This document shows positions 1-9,033 of a stretch of 64,000 bases of DNA, piece after piece. The stretch lies in assembly GCF_021653975.1 (NCBI RefSeq), contig NZ_JAJKFK010000007.1:372001-436000 (forward strand), in the 5' to 3' direction. The stretch is from Amycolatopsis sp. GM8. Its GTDB lineage: Bacteria; Actinomycetota; Actinomycetes; Mycobacteriales; Pseudonocardiaceae. The stretch's first letter is position 1. Every line of letters starts with the position of its first letter. Position numbers and translations under genes: made by a program. The notes beneath the pieces were generated by a model, which was not told where the DNA came from, made no database searches, and worked only from the letters and a program-made list of their open reading frames with translations.

Positions 1-158
1 GTGGCCCAGCCCGCGATGCCCAGGTCGTGCAGCAGCGATCGTGTGTCGACGTCGGCTCGCGCACGCCTGATCGCAGCCACGTCGTCGCGCTCGACGGCCG
101 CGATCCACTCAGGGGGAAGCCGTCCGGCCAGCCAGGCACTCAGTTCGTCAACGCTCAT
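1..158 (-). CDS. Acyl-CoA dehydrogenase, N-terminal fragment (runs off left edge)
   Basis: Only the first 52 codons are in the window. The N-terminus (MSVDELSAWLAGRLPPEW, later LLHDLGIAGWA) resembles the start of acyl-CoA dehydrogenases, with an amphipathic helix followed by the LxxxGWA segment that precedes the flavin domain. The ATG at 158 overlaps the TGA of the upstream acyl-CoA dehydrogenase by 4 bp, so the two are translationally coupled. Actinobacterial catabolic operons often carry two such adjacent genes whose products form a heteromeric FadE-type enzyme; that reading is inference because most of this protein is missing. Confidence 0.75.
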   Translation of the reverse strand, partial: MSVDELSAWLAGRLPPEWIAAVERDDVAAIRRARADVDTRSLLHDLGIAGWA

Positions 159-1261
159 TGGCGCACCAGGAATCGCTCGCGATGAGTCGTCAGTGGACCG
201 AGCAGCTGCGCCGTCGAGTGAGCGCGCCGAAGGTAGAGATGGGCCGGATGTTCCCAGGTGATACTCAAACCGCCGTACACCTGCATGGCCTGCTGCGCGA
301 CGTGGGTGAGCGCCTCCACCGCCGTCACCAGCGCGAGGGAGGACCGGCAACCGGAGTCGGCCAGACCGACGTCAACGCCGCCGAGCGCGATGTCGACGCC
401 GAACAGCGCACGATCGACGGCAAGCCTCATGTCCGCGAGCTGGTGCTTGACCGCTTGGAAACTCCCGATCGGACGGCCGAACTGGTACCGCTCGCGGGCG
501 TGGCGAACGGCACGGTCGAGCGAATGTTCAGCCGCACCAAGCGCTTCCGCGGCGAGCGCGATCGCACCGGCGTCACACACGAGTGGCGGCTGCGCCTGTT
601 CTTGTTCGAGCGGACCGATGAGCTCGCCCTCGGCCTCAGCGAGCGTCACGTTCGCCATGGGCCGCGTGAGATCGAGCGTCTGCAGGACCGTGCGCTCGAC
701 CGCGGCTGCGGTGGCGCGCACTGCGAAAAGGCCTACGCCGTCAGGAGTTTTTGCCCTGACGAACAGGACATCGGCCGTCGCGCCGTCCAGCACGCGAGGT
801 GCGGTCCCGCTCAGCACGTAGCCACCTGCGCCCGGGGCGGCGTTGATCCCCGGATCGTCACCGAGGACCAGGGTCGCGGTGAGGTCGCCGGTGGCCAGCC
901 GCGGCAGGTATCGCTCCTGTGCGGCCACGTCGTCGACCGCGAGTAGAGCCGAGCCGGCCAGCGCGATGCTCGCCAAATAGGGGGTGTGCGCGAGCAGACG
1001 TCCGGCCTCACGCTGAACGACGGCGTGCGCGCGCATCCCGAGGCCGCTGCCGCCGTACGCCTCTGGCAGCGCGAGCCCGGCGACGTCGAGTTCGGCGACC
1101 AGCCGGGGCCACAGCTTGGCTGACCAGCCGCCGGGATCCTCGGCCACCGCGGTGGCTTCCCCGGGGAGTGTCTGGGCGAAGAAATCCCGCAGGGCCGCGG
1201 TGAACTCGGCGAGCGCGGTGTCGGAAAGGTCGCCGGCGAACGCCCGCAGTCGATCAGGCAT
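155..1261 (-). CDS. Acyl-CoA dehydrogenase
   Basis: 368 aa, the usual length for the short FadE-type subunits of actinobacteria. N-terminal helical domain includes LALPEAYGGSGLGM, the middle beta domain follows, and the C-terminal helical domain carries ERYQFGRPIGSFQAVKHQLA, the conserved R-x-Q-F-G-x-x-I-G-x-F-Q-x-x-K-H signature. The family oxidises acyl-CoA thioesters to trans-2-enoyl-CoA with FAD, passing electrons to ETF. The gene overlaps the Rieske oxygenase stop by 8 bp and the next dehydrogenase by 4 bp, so it belongs to the leftward operon starting at 4670. The catalytic base is not assigned with certainty, as expected if it works as one half of a heteromer. Confidence 0.9.
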   Translation of the reverse strand: MPDRLRAFAGDLSDTALAEFTAALRDFFAQTLPGEATAVAEDPGGWSAKLWPRLVAELDVAGLALPEAYGGSGLGMRAHAVVQREAGRLLAHTPYLASIALAGSALLAVDDVAAQERYLPRLATGDLTATLVLGDDPGINAAPGAGGYVLSGTAPRVLDGATADVLFVRAKTPDGVGLFAVRATAAAVERTVLQTLDLTRPMANVTLAEAEGELIGPLEQEQAQPPLVCDAGAIALAAEALGAAEHSLDRAVRHARERYQFGRPIGSFQAVKHQLADMRLAVDRALFGVDIALGGVDVGLADSGCRSSLALVTAVEALTHVAQQAMQVYGGLSITWEHPAHLYLRRAHSTAQLLGPLTTHRERFLVRQ

Positions 1262-2270
1262 AGAACTGCTTCGCCCACCGCCGCAGCGTGCCCATCGGCT
1301 TCGCCTCGTCTCGTGTGAGCGGTGACTTCGTGATGTAGATCTGATGCGCCCAGATCGGGAAGTCGTTCGCGAATTGAGCGATCAGCTCCCGTACCCGGGC
1401 GCCCGCCAGACCGCTCGGCTCGTCCCCTGTGCCACCTTCCCGCCGTACCAACAGGGTCTGGTAGAGATGGGCGAGTTTGTCGTCGATCGGTGTGCAGCAA
1501 TAGAAGGTGATCGTGCCGTCCAGCGGATAGCGCACCATGTTCGCGCCGACCCCCTGCGTGCTCGACAGCAGGAACGTCTCCACCGGGCCGTCCGGGGTGA
1601 ACTTGGTGCTCTTCTTCCCGTAGCCGTAGGTCAGGCTGATCGTGGTCTCCATGTACGGCCCGTCTTCGACCTGGTCCACCAGCCGGACCGGGCTCTTCGT
1701 GCCGTGCACCCAGCGCAGGTGCTCGACGTCGGAGTTGTTCTCGACCAGGTACTGCGGCCGCGCGACCGCGTCGGGATAGTGCCGCGTGCAGTGCGGCTTG
1801 AGCGGGTAGTAGTCGTCCCGCCCGAACTCCGGCTGGGTCGCGTGTGGCTGCCACTGCGGTTCGCGACCCTGGGCGTCGTGCCAGATCCAGACGATGCCAT
1901 TGGTGACCGTGACCGGCCAGGAGCGCTGCCGGCGACGGTCAATGGCACGGTCCTCGGCCGGCACGTAGCGGTTGATCCCGTCGCCTCCCCATTGCCAGCC
2001 GTGGAACGGGCACACGACGCATTCGCCTTCCACCCAGCCGCCGTGCCCGATGTTCGCGCCCATGTGCCCGCAATGTGCGTCGAGCACGTGAACGTCCCCG
2101 CCGGCGGTCCGGAACTGCACGAGCTCGCGGCTGAACAGGCGAAGCGGTTTCACCTCCCCCGGCTGCAGATCGTCGAGCCAGCCGAGCTGGAACCAGCCGG
2201 TCGGAAAAACCGAATGCGGCCATTCGTCCACTTGGGACGAGAAGGCGACACGTTCCGTGGTCGCGGTCAT
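1254..2270 (-). CDS. Rieske [2Fe-2S] oxygenase, KshA/aromatic-ring-hydroxylating type
   Basis: 338 aa from the ATG at 2270; an upstream in-frame extension is rejected because it lacks family similarity. The Rieske motif is C-G-H ... C-P-F-H (CGHMGANIGHGG and VVCPFHGWQWGGDG). The mononuclear iron motif is ENNSDVEHLRWVHG (N-x2-D-x2-H-x4-H), as in 3-ketosteroid 9-alpha-hydroxylase KshA and related terminal oxygenases. It should hydroxylate or demethylate an aromatic, steroid or terpenoid substrate using electrons from a reductase not encoded here. It lies third in the operon between the LLM oxidoreductase and the acyl-CoA dehydrogenase. Substrate cannot be assigned from sequence. Confidence 0.9.
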   Translation of the reverse strand: MTATTERVAFSSQVDEWPHSVFPTGWFQLGWLDDLQPGEVKPLRLFSRELVQFRTAGGDVHVLDAHCGHMGANIGHGGWVEGECVVCPFHGWQWGGDGINRYVPAEDRAIDRRRQRSWPVTVTNGIVWIWHDAQGREPQWQPHATQPEFGRDDYYPLKPHCTRHYPDAVARPQYLVENNSDVEHLRWVHGTKSPVRLVDQVEDGPYMETTISLTYGYGKKSTKFTPDGPVETFLLSSTQGVGANMVRYPLDGTITFYCCTPIDDKLAHLYQTLLVRREGGTGDEPSGLAGARVRELIAQFANDFPIWAHQIYITKSPLTRDEAKPMGTLRRWAKQFYA

Positions 2271-2295
2271 CGTGTGTGCTCCTTCCTGCAAGTCC

Positions 2296-3159
2296 TCACG
2301 CTCCCCGGGCTGACAGCGCCGGCGTGTAGCCGGCGACGAATTCACGGAGCTTGCCGGCGTCACCGAGGGGCGCGCGCAGCACCACACGTGTCGCGCCCGC
2401 GGCGAAATACTCGCCGGCCGTGGCGGCGCTTGTCCTTTCCAGACACATCACCGTGACGTCGAGATCGGCATCGTCGCGGCCGGCCTCCCGCACCCGCTTG
2501 CGCAGGATCTCGATCTGGCCGGGCAGATCCCCCGGGTGCGCCATCGAGAGGGGCAGCCAGCCGTCACCGTGCCGCGCGACCATCGGAGTGGGATTCAGAT
2601 TGCCGAGCAACACCGGGATGTGCCCGTTCCGGCGCGGCTTCGGCCAGCTCTGGATCCGGTCGAAGGACACGTGCGGGCCGGCGAAGCTGGCGACGTCCTG
2701 GGCCCAGATCTCCTTCATCGCCCGCAGGTGCTCGATGGCCCGCGGCCAGCGAGCGTCGAAATCCACGCCGTGGTTCTCGATTTCGGCCCGGTTCCACCCC
2801 GCCCCGATACCGAGGATCAGGCGGCCGCCGGAGAGCTGGTCCAGGCTGGCGAGCTGCTTGGCCAGGATGATCGGATCGTGGTGGGCGATCAGGCTGACCG
2901 CCGTACCCAGCTTGACCCGGGACGTGACGGCGGCCAGCGAGGACAGCACGATCAGCGGGTCGTACAGCCGCGCGTACTTGTCCGGAGTCCGTTCCCCCAG
3001 TGGAGGTTTGGTCGCCGTCTCCAGCGGTACATGGGAATGCTCGGGCACCCAGATCGACTCGACCCCGGCCTCCTCCGCCACCCGGGCGAGTTCCGTCAGC
3101 GGGGCCGCGGCGTCGGTGTAGAAGAAGAACAAACCGAGCTGCGGCTGCCGGCCGGTCAT
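2296..3159 (-). CDS. LLM-class F420-dependent oxidoreductase
   Basis: 287 aa luciferase-like TIM barrel. Features of the TIGR03619-type branch are visible: N-terminal GLFFFYTDAAAPLTELARVAEEAG, IWVPEHSHVP, then LASLDQLSGGRLILGIGAGWNRAEIENHG, the conserved GRxxLGxGxGW segment near the cofactor. In high-GC actinobacteria these enzymes usually use coenzyme F420, occasionally FMN. It overlaps the carotenoid oxygenase stop by 4 bp and is followed by a 25 bp gap to the Rieske gene, so it is probably co-transcribed. A role in oxidising or reducing an intermediate of the same pathway is inferred. Confidence 0.88.
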   Translation of the reverse strand: MTGRQPQLGLFFFYTDAAAPLTELARVAEEAGVESIWVPEHSHVPLETATKPPLGERTPDKYARLYDPLIVLSSLAAVTSRVKLGTAVSLIAHHDPIILAKQLASLDQLSGGRLILGIGAGWNRAEIENHGVDFDARWPRAIEHLRAMKEIWAQDVASFAGPHVSFDRIQSWPKPRRNGHIPVLLGNLNPTPMVARHGDGWLPLSMAHPGDLPGQIEILRKRVREAGRDDADLDVTVMCLERTSAATAGEYFAAGATRVVLRAPLGDAGKLREFVAGYTPALSARGA

Positions 3160-4670
3160 GCGAAGTCCATCCAGTGACCGTGCGGCGACCAGCCGATCAG
3201 GAACGGAAGGTCGATCGTGGCGACCGGACCGGCCGCGAAACTCCGAGTGTCGAAAATGAGGAACTGTGAGGTCCGCTCAGCGAATCGTGATACGGGGACG
3301 ATGAAATAGCCATCGCCCTCCGGTGCGGTGGGCGACCGGCGGGCGAACGTGCCCTCGAAAACGGCCACGTGCCGGTCCGAGTCGACCCGGTAGACGTCCT
3401 CCTCGCCGGTGTGCACGTTGCGCTTGATCACGGTGTTCATCCGCATGCCCCCGTCGCGGGTCGGATCACCGCCGACGAGGAAGGCCCACGTGTAGGCCTG
3501 TCCGTAGTGGCGTTCGTCGACCTTCGGCAGCTCGACCGGCCGGTCGCCCAGCATCTCACTGCTCGCGACGCCGCGATCGAGATCGATCGTCCACCGGCCC
3601 ATGCCACTCGTGGCAAGTTTCCAGAACGGTACGAACGGATCCCCGGGTTTGAAGCGATCCTCGAACTGGAACGGCGGCCGGTCGAAGATGGGCGCGTCCA
3701 GCACGATCTTGCTCTCGCCGATCTCGTTGGCCGACAGCATGTGCATGACGTACTGCGCCGGGAACTCCCCCGATATCCAGCGCACCGGGGCGTCGATGTC
3801 GGCGCGGGGCACCAGGCCCATCGAGATCGGCAGATCCGGGTCCCAGGCATACGCCGAGAATCCCTTTTCGATCCGCTCCTGCGACGCGGTGAACGGCTGG
3901 AACGGCAGCACCACATAGCGTTCGGTGAGCCAGATGTCGTGCAGGACGGTGTGATAGGGCGCGTCCCAGACCTGTCGCGAGCTCACCGATCCGTCCGGCC
4001 GGACCCAGTGCAACGTCACGTACGGCGGCGAGTCCCGATAGGACCATCCGTACAGCTCGCCGGTTCGGGCGTCCCACTTGGGGTGCGCCGCGAACGCCCC
4101 GTCGCCGTAGCAGGCCGGCGGCACCATCGACCGGTCGAGTTTGGCCGACCACGGCACAACCCCGTTGGTCTCGAGGGAAAGCGGGTCGAGCGCGACCGGC
4201 GCGTCGTTCTCACCGAGGGCGAGGATCTCGCCGGCGAACGGGACGACGTTGACCGCGTTGGTTCCCTGCGGAACACCACTGGTCCACTCGTCCCGCTTGA
4301 CGTCGCCCAGCGCCCAGGCGCGCCAGTCGCCGAAGTGTGCGTCACTCCACTCGAACAGCGCACGTCCGGCCTGCTGCTCGGCGAGGTACTTGGGGGTGCG
4401 GGTCCAGCGGTTGCGGAAGTCGACGCGTCCCTCACGGAACACCAGGCCCTGGATCATGCCGTCCATCGAGTACGCGGTGTCGAGTCCCTGGATCGTCGGC
4501 CGCTTCCAGGTCGGGCCGTTGCGGTAGAAGCCGCCATTGAGTTCCGGTGGCACGACCCCCTGCGACACCACGCATTCCTCGACGGTCGCCTCGAAGCGCA
4601 TCGGCGCGAGGGGGCCGCGAAGGTGGTCCGGAATGCGGTTTCGACCGGTATCGGTACTGGTGATCTCCAC
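3156..4670 (-). CDS. Carotenoid oxygenase (RPE65/lignostilbene dioxygenase family)
   Basis: 504 aa, close to the family's normal length, and first gene of the leftward operon. The beta-propeller family binds Fe(II) through four histidines; candidates in the right order are H196 (AAHPKW), H244 (VLHDIW), H310 (VMHMLSA) and H497 (SPHGHW). Also visible is GGFYRNGPT near the N-terminus, typical of the family. Members cleave a C=C double bond of carotenoids, apocarotenoids or stilbenes with O2. With a Rieske oxygenase and acyl-CoA dehydrogenases downstream, a lignostilbene-like or terpenoid substrate is as likely as a carotenoid; the substrate is unknown. Confidence 0.9.
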   Translation of the reverse strand: MEITSTDTGRNRIPDHLRGPLAPMRFEATVEECVVSQGVVPPELNGGFYRNGPTWKRPTIQGLDTAYSMDGMIQGLVFREGRVDFRNRWTRTPKYLAEQQAGRALFEWSDAHFGDWRAWALGDVKRDEWTSGVPQGTNAVNVVPFAGEILALGENDAPVALDPLSLETNGVVPWSAKLDRSMVPPACYGDGAFAAHPKWDARTGELYGWSYRDSPPYVTLHWVRPDGSVSSRQVWDAPYHTVLHDIWLTERYVVLPFQPFTASQERIEKGFSAYAWDPDLPISMGLVPRADIDAPVRWISGEFPAQYVMHMLSANEIGESKIVLDAPIFDRPPFQFEDRFKPGDPFVPFWKLATSGMGRWTIDLDRGVASSEMLGDRPVELPKVDERHYGQAYTWAFLVGGDPTRDGGMRMNTVIKRNVHTGEEDVYRVDSDRHVAVFEGTFARRSPTAPEGDGYFIVPVSRFAERTSQFLIFDTRSFAAGPVATIDLPFLIGWSPHGHWMDFA

Positions 4671-4841
4671 AGCGGCTCCGTTGCCTCAAGCGATTTCAGG
4701 AAAGACATTAAGCGAGTACCAACTATACAAATTTCGCGAGCCGCCTGTCAACGTCACACGCGGGCTCGCGGACCTATGATAGTGTGTACTTACTATAGTT
4801 ACTGACGCAGCACTGCGGTGCCCGGACTAGGGGACGGATCC
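4671..4841. promoter_or_regulatory. Divergent promoter region with overlapping operator-like motifs
   Basis: For the leftward operon a near-consensus sigma-A promoter is visible on the minus strand: TTGACA (4751-4746), 18 bp spacer, TATAGT (4727-4722). For the rightward operon -10 candidates are TATGAT (4775-4780) and TATAGT (4794-4799), with poor -35 boxes. Two copies of a shared motif overlap these -10 boxes: AGTACCAACTATAC (4715-4728) and TGTACTTACTATAG (4785-4798). The same motif recurs at 16054-16067. It may be a regulator operator or an extended promoter element; no cognate regulator gene is adjacent. Confidence 0.65.
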
Positions 4842-6770
4842 ATGGCGCACGAGGCCCCGTATACAGGCTTGGCCGAGGACGAGCTCCGGGCTGCACTGGC
4901 CGCGGCCAACATCCCCATCCTGCTGCTCGTTCTCGCCCAGCTGACCGGCGACCACAGCTGGCTCGACAGTCCGTACACGCCGACGGGGGCACGGGGTTTC
5001 GACGAGAACGACTCGGGCGGATTACCGGAAGACCTGCAGCATCACGTCCGCGAGTCCGCCCTGCAGGCGGTCCTGCGGTACTACGCCGGCGACCTCGTGC
5101 CGGTGTCACTGGAACCTATAGACATCGCACGGCTGCTGAGCGCCGCACTGGCCGAACCGGTCCCGGCCGAGTACGGGCCGTTGCTCGCCGAGGAGTTCGG
5201 GCAGACCGGCCGCGATGTGCAAATCGACAGCCCGGCCGCGCCCGGATTCCGGGTGCTCATCATCGGATTGGGCCTGGCCGGGCTGTGTGCCGCGATCAAA
5301 CTGAAGCAGGCCGGGGTCGGCTTCACGATCCTCGAAAAGAACCCCGACCTCGGCGGCACCTGGTTCGAGAACACCTATCCCGGGTGCGGCGTCGATACGC
5401 CCAGTCACCTCTACTCGTATTCATTCGATCCGCTCGTCGGCCCCACTCGCTATTTCTCCCGCCAGGACGAGCTGCGCAATTATCTGGTGCGCGTCGCCGA
5501 AAAGTCCGGTGTCCTCGACGATGTCGTCTTCGGCACCGAAGTGGATCAGGCCGCCTACAACGACGATGACGGCACCTGGACGGTGCGGACGACAGCGGCG
5601 AACGGCGACCACACGGACTACGTCGGCAACGTGCTCATCTCCGCCGTAGGCGTGCTCAACCGGCCGATGAAGCCGGATCTTCCCGGACTGGACGACTTCG
5701 CGGGTCCTCGGATGCACACGGCCGAATGGCGTTCCGATGTCGAGATCACCGGCCGCCGGGTGGGCGTGATCGGCACCGGGGCCAGCGCGATGCAACTGGT
5801 GCCCGCCATCGCCGGCCATGCCGAACGGGTCCTGGTGTTCCAGCGCTCCAAACAGTGGGCGATCCCCCATCCGAACTGTCAGTTGCCGGTCCCCCACCGC
5901 ATTCGCCAGGCGCTGGAGCACATTCCGTTCTACGCCCGCTGGTATCGCCTGCGCGCACTGTGGATGTTCGGCGACCGCCTGCATTCCCAGCTGCAGGTCG
6001 ACCCCGCGTGGGAGCACCCGGATCGTTCGATCAACGCGGCCAACGAAGCCCACCGGGTCTGGCTCACCAACTACATCAGCTCAGAACTCGGCGATCGCGA
6101 GGACCTCGTCGACGCCTGCGTTCCCGACTATCCGCCGTACGGCAAGCGTCCGCTCATCGACAACGGCTGGTATCGGACGATGCGGCGCGACGACATAGAC
6201 CTGCTGACCGCTCCGGTCGAGCGGATCGGCCCGCACAGCGTGCACACGGCGGACGGAGTGGAGCACCCGGTGGACGTTCTGGTGCTCGCCACCGGGTTCC
6301 GCGCACTGCGGTTTCTCTGGCCGATCGAAATCACCGGACGAGCCGGCCAGAAGCTGAGCGAGGTGTGGGGACAGGACGACGCGCGTGCCTATCTCGGCAT
6401 GACGGTCCCCGGCTTCCCGAGCCTGTTCATCCTCAATGGACCCAACACCACCGCCGGGCACGGCGGAAGCGCGGTGCTCTCGATCGAACTCCAGGTGCGG
6501 TACGTCCAGCAGGCGATCAAGGTGATGATCGAGCAGCACCGGCGGAGTCTGGAAGTACGCAAGGACGTTTTCCTGGACTACAACGCGGAACTGGACGCGG
6601 CCCTGGCGAAGTCGATCTGGGCCCACCCGGGAATGACGACCTACTACCGCAACCCGGCGGGGCGAGTCGTCGTGAGCAGCCCGTGGACGTACCTGGAGTA
6701 CTGGCGGCGCACCCGGGAGCTGAAGCCCGATGACTACCTGAGCGAAACCGCCGACCCCGGCCTGCGATGA
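4842..6770 (+). CDS. Flavin-binding Baeyer-Villiger-type monooxygenase
   Basis: 642 aa from the ATG at 4842, chosen over an earlier in-frame start because AGGGGACGG lies about 8 nt upstream. About 140 N-terminal residues precede the first FAD Rossmann motif (IIGLGLAGLCAA); then GGTWFENTYPGCGVD, the BVMO fingerprint FAGPRMHTAEW (F-x-G-x3-H-T-x2-W) and the NADPH-binding GTGASAMQ. BVMOs insert oxygen beside a ketone to form an ester or lactone. First gene of the rightward operon; it overlaps the next by 4 bp. The N-terminal extension is seen in some actinobacterial BVMOs of the cyclopentadecanone and steroid type (established for the family); the substrate is unknown. Confidence 0.92.
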   Translation: MAHEAPYTGLAEDELRAALAAANIPILLLVLAQLTGDHSWLDSPYTPTGARGFDENDSGGLPEDLQHHVRESALQAVLRYYAGDLVPVSLEPIDIARLLSAALAEPVPAEYGPLLAEEFGQTGRDVQIDSPAAPGFRVLIIGLGLAGLCAAIKLKQAGVGFTILEKNPDLGGTWFENTYPGCGVDTPSHLYSYSFDPLVGPTRYFSRQDELRNYLVRVAEKSGVLDDVVFGTEVDQAAYNDDDGTWTVRTTAANGDHTDYVGNVLISAVGVLNRPMKPDLPGLDDFAGPRMHTAEWRSDVEITGRRVGVIGTGASAMQLVPAIAGHAERVLVFQRSKQWAIPHPNCQLPVPHRIRQALEHIPFYARWYRLRALWMFGDRLHSQLQVDPAWEHPDRSINAANEAHRVWLTNYISSELGDREDLVDACVPDYPPYGKRPLIDNGWYRTMRRDDIDLLTAPVERIGPHSVHTADGVEHPVDVLVLATGFRALRFLWPIEITGRAGQKLSEVWGQDDARAYLGMTVPGFPSLFILNGPNTTAGHGGSAVLSIELQVRYVQQAIKVMIEQHRRSLEVRKDVFLDYNAELDAALAKSIWAHPGMTTYYRNPAGRVVVSSPWTYLEYWRRTRELKPDDYLSETADPGLR

Positions 6771-7690
6771 CCACGCCGCGGTTGTCCCCGGCCGACGATG
6801 GTCTGCATCCGCCGACCGACGACTTCTACCACTACGAGTCGTTCTGGTACGCGTTCCACGTGCCGGACCGGCTGCTGTCCGGCTGGCTGTACACCGGGGT
6901 CCGGCCGAATTCGGGCGTGACCACGGGCGGTATGTGGATCTGGGACGATCGTTCGTCGAGCCCGTGGGACGCGCGGTTCTACGAGAACTTCACGCACGTG
7001 AAGTTTCCGGCCGAAGTGTCCGAGCGCCGGATCGTGTTCCCGACCGGGATGTCGGTCACCACCCGGACACCGCTTCGCAACTACGACGTCGCCTACAGCG
7101 ACCGGGCCGGCACCGAGATCGGCCTGCGGTTCGAGGCGGCCGAACCGCCGCAGGTGACCGGCGAGGCGCCCTATACGCACGCCGGACACCTCGACCAGAC
7201 CGGCCGTGTGACCGGTGAACTCCGGCTCGACGGCGAGCACATCACAGTGGACTGCTACGCCATGCGCGATCGCTCGTGGGGCCCGCGCCGGGAACGCGGC
7301 TGGCGGCGAATGAACTACACCTGGCTCGCCGGCCCGGGGTGCAGCGCCCTCGCCTATACGACCCCGGGCGACGGCGGGGAACGACTGTTCGCCGGCTACG
7401 TCCGCCGTGGACCGGAAACGGTGCGCTTGACCGGCGGTGAGCGGCGCACCGGACGCGACCCACTGCACGGCTGGGTGTCCACAGTGGACCTCACGGCACA
7501 GGGCGCGGACGAGTCGGCGCTGTGTGCCCGCGCGCAGGCGATCAATCGGTTCTTCCTGCCGCTCGCCACCGGTGTCTGTGTGATCACCACCCTGAGGTGG
7601 GAGGTCGACGGAGTCACCTGTTTCGGCGAGGACCAGGACATCTGGCCGATGCGCATGTTCCGTGACCACCTCCGGAAGGACACCACGTGA
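6767..7690 (+). CDS. AttH/CrtC-like lipocalin-fold protein (DUF7064/DUF7065 type)
   Basis: 307 aa, no signal peptide or membrane segment. The segment DCYAMRDRSWGPR is characteristic of the AttH/CrtC-type double-lipocalin proteins frequently found in actinobacterial terpenoid and steroid gene clusters. Conserved tryptophans and an HxT-rich middle fit that fold. Related CrtC proteins hydrate carotenoids, but most DUF7064/7065 proteins have no demonstrated activity. It overlaps both neighbours by 4 bp, between the BVMO and the phosphotransferase, so it probably acts on, or binds, the same hydrophobic substrate. The family assignment rests on motif memory rather than a search. Confidence 0.7.
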   Translation: MTTPRLSPADDGLHPPTDDFYHYESFWYAFHVPDRLLSGWLYTGVRPNSGVTTGGMWIWDDRSSSPWDARFYENFTHVKFPAEVSERRIVFPTGMSVTTRTPLRNYDVAYSDRAGTEIGLRFEAAEPPQVTGEAPYTHAGHLDQTGRVTGELRLDGEHITVDCYAMRDRSWGPRRERGWRRMNYTWLAGPGCSALAYTTPGDGGERLFAGYVRRGPETVRLTGGERRTGRDPLHGWVSTVDLTAQGADESALCARAQAINRFFLPLATGVCVITTLRWEVDGVTCFGEDQDIWPMRMFRDHLRKDTT

Positions 7691-9033
7691 CCCAGTTACC
7701 CGCCGAACTGCTCAGCTGGATCGCCGCCGCGACCGGCGCTTCGGTAACGCGCGCGGAGCGGGTTCCGGGCGGCGGGCGGCGCCAGGCGTGGTCTGTCGAC
7801 GTCGATCGGGACGGATCGCTCGAGCCGCTGTTCCTCACGTTCAACTCGGAGGAGGCACAAACCCCGTTCACCCTCGATCGGGAAGCGCAGTTTCTGAGTG
7901 TCATGGCACCGCGGGGCGTACCGGCGCCGCGCGTCGTCGCGATGCACCCCCAGGGGCGGGCCATGCTGTGTGAGCGGGTGGCGGGTCGTGTCTCGCTCGC
8001 AGGCCTCGACCCCGCCGACCGGCCCCGGGTCGCCCGATCCTTCATGCATGCTGTCGCCGCCGTGCACGCCCTGCCAGCGACGGACGTCGCACTCACAACC
8101 GAGCCATTGCTCCCCGATCTCCGCGCTGTGGCACGCCGGGAGATCGACCGCTGGGAGGCCTTGTACCGCGGCACCGTGCAGGCCGATCCGTTGGTGGAGT
8201 TCGGTTTGCGATACCTGCGGGAGAACATCCCGGCGGCCGAGGGTCCGGTCGTGATCGTCCACGGCGATTGCGGACCCGGCAACTTCCTCCACGACGGTCA
8301 CCGCGTCACCGCATTGCTCGACTGGGAACTCGCGCACTTCGGCGATCCGATGGAAGACCTCGCGTGGATCAGTGTGCGCAGCGTGTTCGATCCGCTGCCC
8401 GACCTGGCCGGCGGTATCGCGGAGTACGCGACCCGGGTCGACTTCACGGTCGATGTCGACCGGATCCGGTACTACCGCGCGTTCAACGAACTCCGGGTGG
8501 TCATCCTCGCCCTGCTCCGCGCGGCCGACCCGGCGGCCGGCGAGGCCGCGACCTGGCTGACACTCGGCCCGATCCACCGGCGCCTGTGTGCCGAGGCGCT
8601 GGCGGAACTGTCCGATATGGACGTTCACCCCGCGACTGCTGTCGGCGCACCGGCGCCGCCGCTCGACTGGCTCTATGAGAAGGCTCTTGCCGACCTGCGC
8701 GACGTCGTCGTTCCGCAGACCAGCAGCTCGTTCGGGGCGGCGCGCGCCAAGGCCGTGAGTCGCATGATCAAGTACCTCCGGGCGGCCCATCGGCTTCAGC
8801 CCGCTCTGGAGGCCGCCGAACGTGCCGACCTCGCCGCCCTGCTGGGCAAGCCCGTCGACGATCTGCGCCAGGCCCGCCGCGCGATTGCCGAAACCCGAGC
8901 TGTATCCGATCGCGATCTGCTGACCTATTTCGTGCGGCAGGCCGGACGCGACTGCCAACTGGTCGAGGCGGCGGCCGGTTCGATGGCGGCCCGGCATTTC
9001 GAGCCGCTTCCCACCACAGTGGATCGCCGGTGA
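7687..9033 (+). CDS. Phosphotransferase (APH fold, ACAD10/LvaA-like) with C-terminal extension
   Basis: 448 aa starting at a GTG that overlaps the previous stop. Kinase motifs: HGDCGPGNF (catalytic D194, N199) and LLDWELAHFGDPMEDLAW (metal-binding D212). Residues about 1-330 are the aminoglycoside-phosphotransferase-like kinase; the remaining ~120 residues form a helical domain like the DUF6285 extension found in homologues. Relatives (ACAD10 N-terminal domain, LvaA) phosphorylate 4-hydroxyacyl-CoA so that an acyl-CoA dehydrogenase-like enzyme can eliminate phosphate. Location after a BVMO and before a lactonase-like protein, with acyl-CoA dehydrogenases in the divergent operon, supports a hydroxy-acid activation role (inference) rather than antibiotic resistance. 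Confidence 0.8.
   Translation: MTQLPAELLSWIAAATGASVTRAERVPGGGRRQAWSVDVDRDGSLEPLFLTFNSEEAQTPFTLDREAQFLSVMAPRGVPAPRVVAMHPQGRAMLCERVAGRVSLAGLDPADRPRVARSFMHAVAAVHALPATDVALTTEPLLPDLRAVARREIDRWEALYRGTVQADPLVEFGLRYLRENIPAAEGPVVIVHGDCGPGNFLHDGHRVTALLDWELAHFGDPMEDLAWISVRSVFDPLPDLAGGIAEYATRVDFTVDVDRIRYYRAFNELRVVILALLRAADPAAGEAATWLTLGPIHRRLCAEALAELSDMDVHPATAVGAPAPPLDWLYEKALADLRDVVVPQTSSSFGAARAKAVSRMIKYLRAAHRLQPALEAAERADLAALLGKPVDDLRQARRAIAETRAVSDRDLLTYFVRQAGRDCQLVEAAAGSMAARHFEPLPTTVDRR

Noticed and set aside
7687..9033. Aminoglycoside resistance kinase
   Set aside because: The position in a BVMO/lactonase operon and the long C-terminal extension fit ACAD10/LvaA-like metabolic kinases better.
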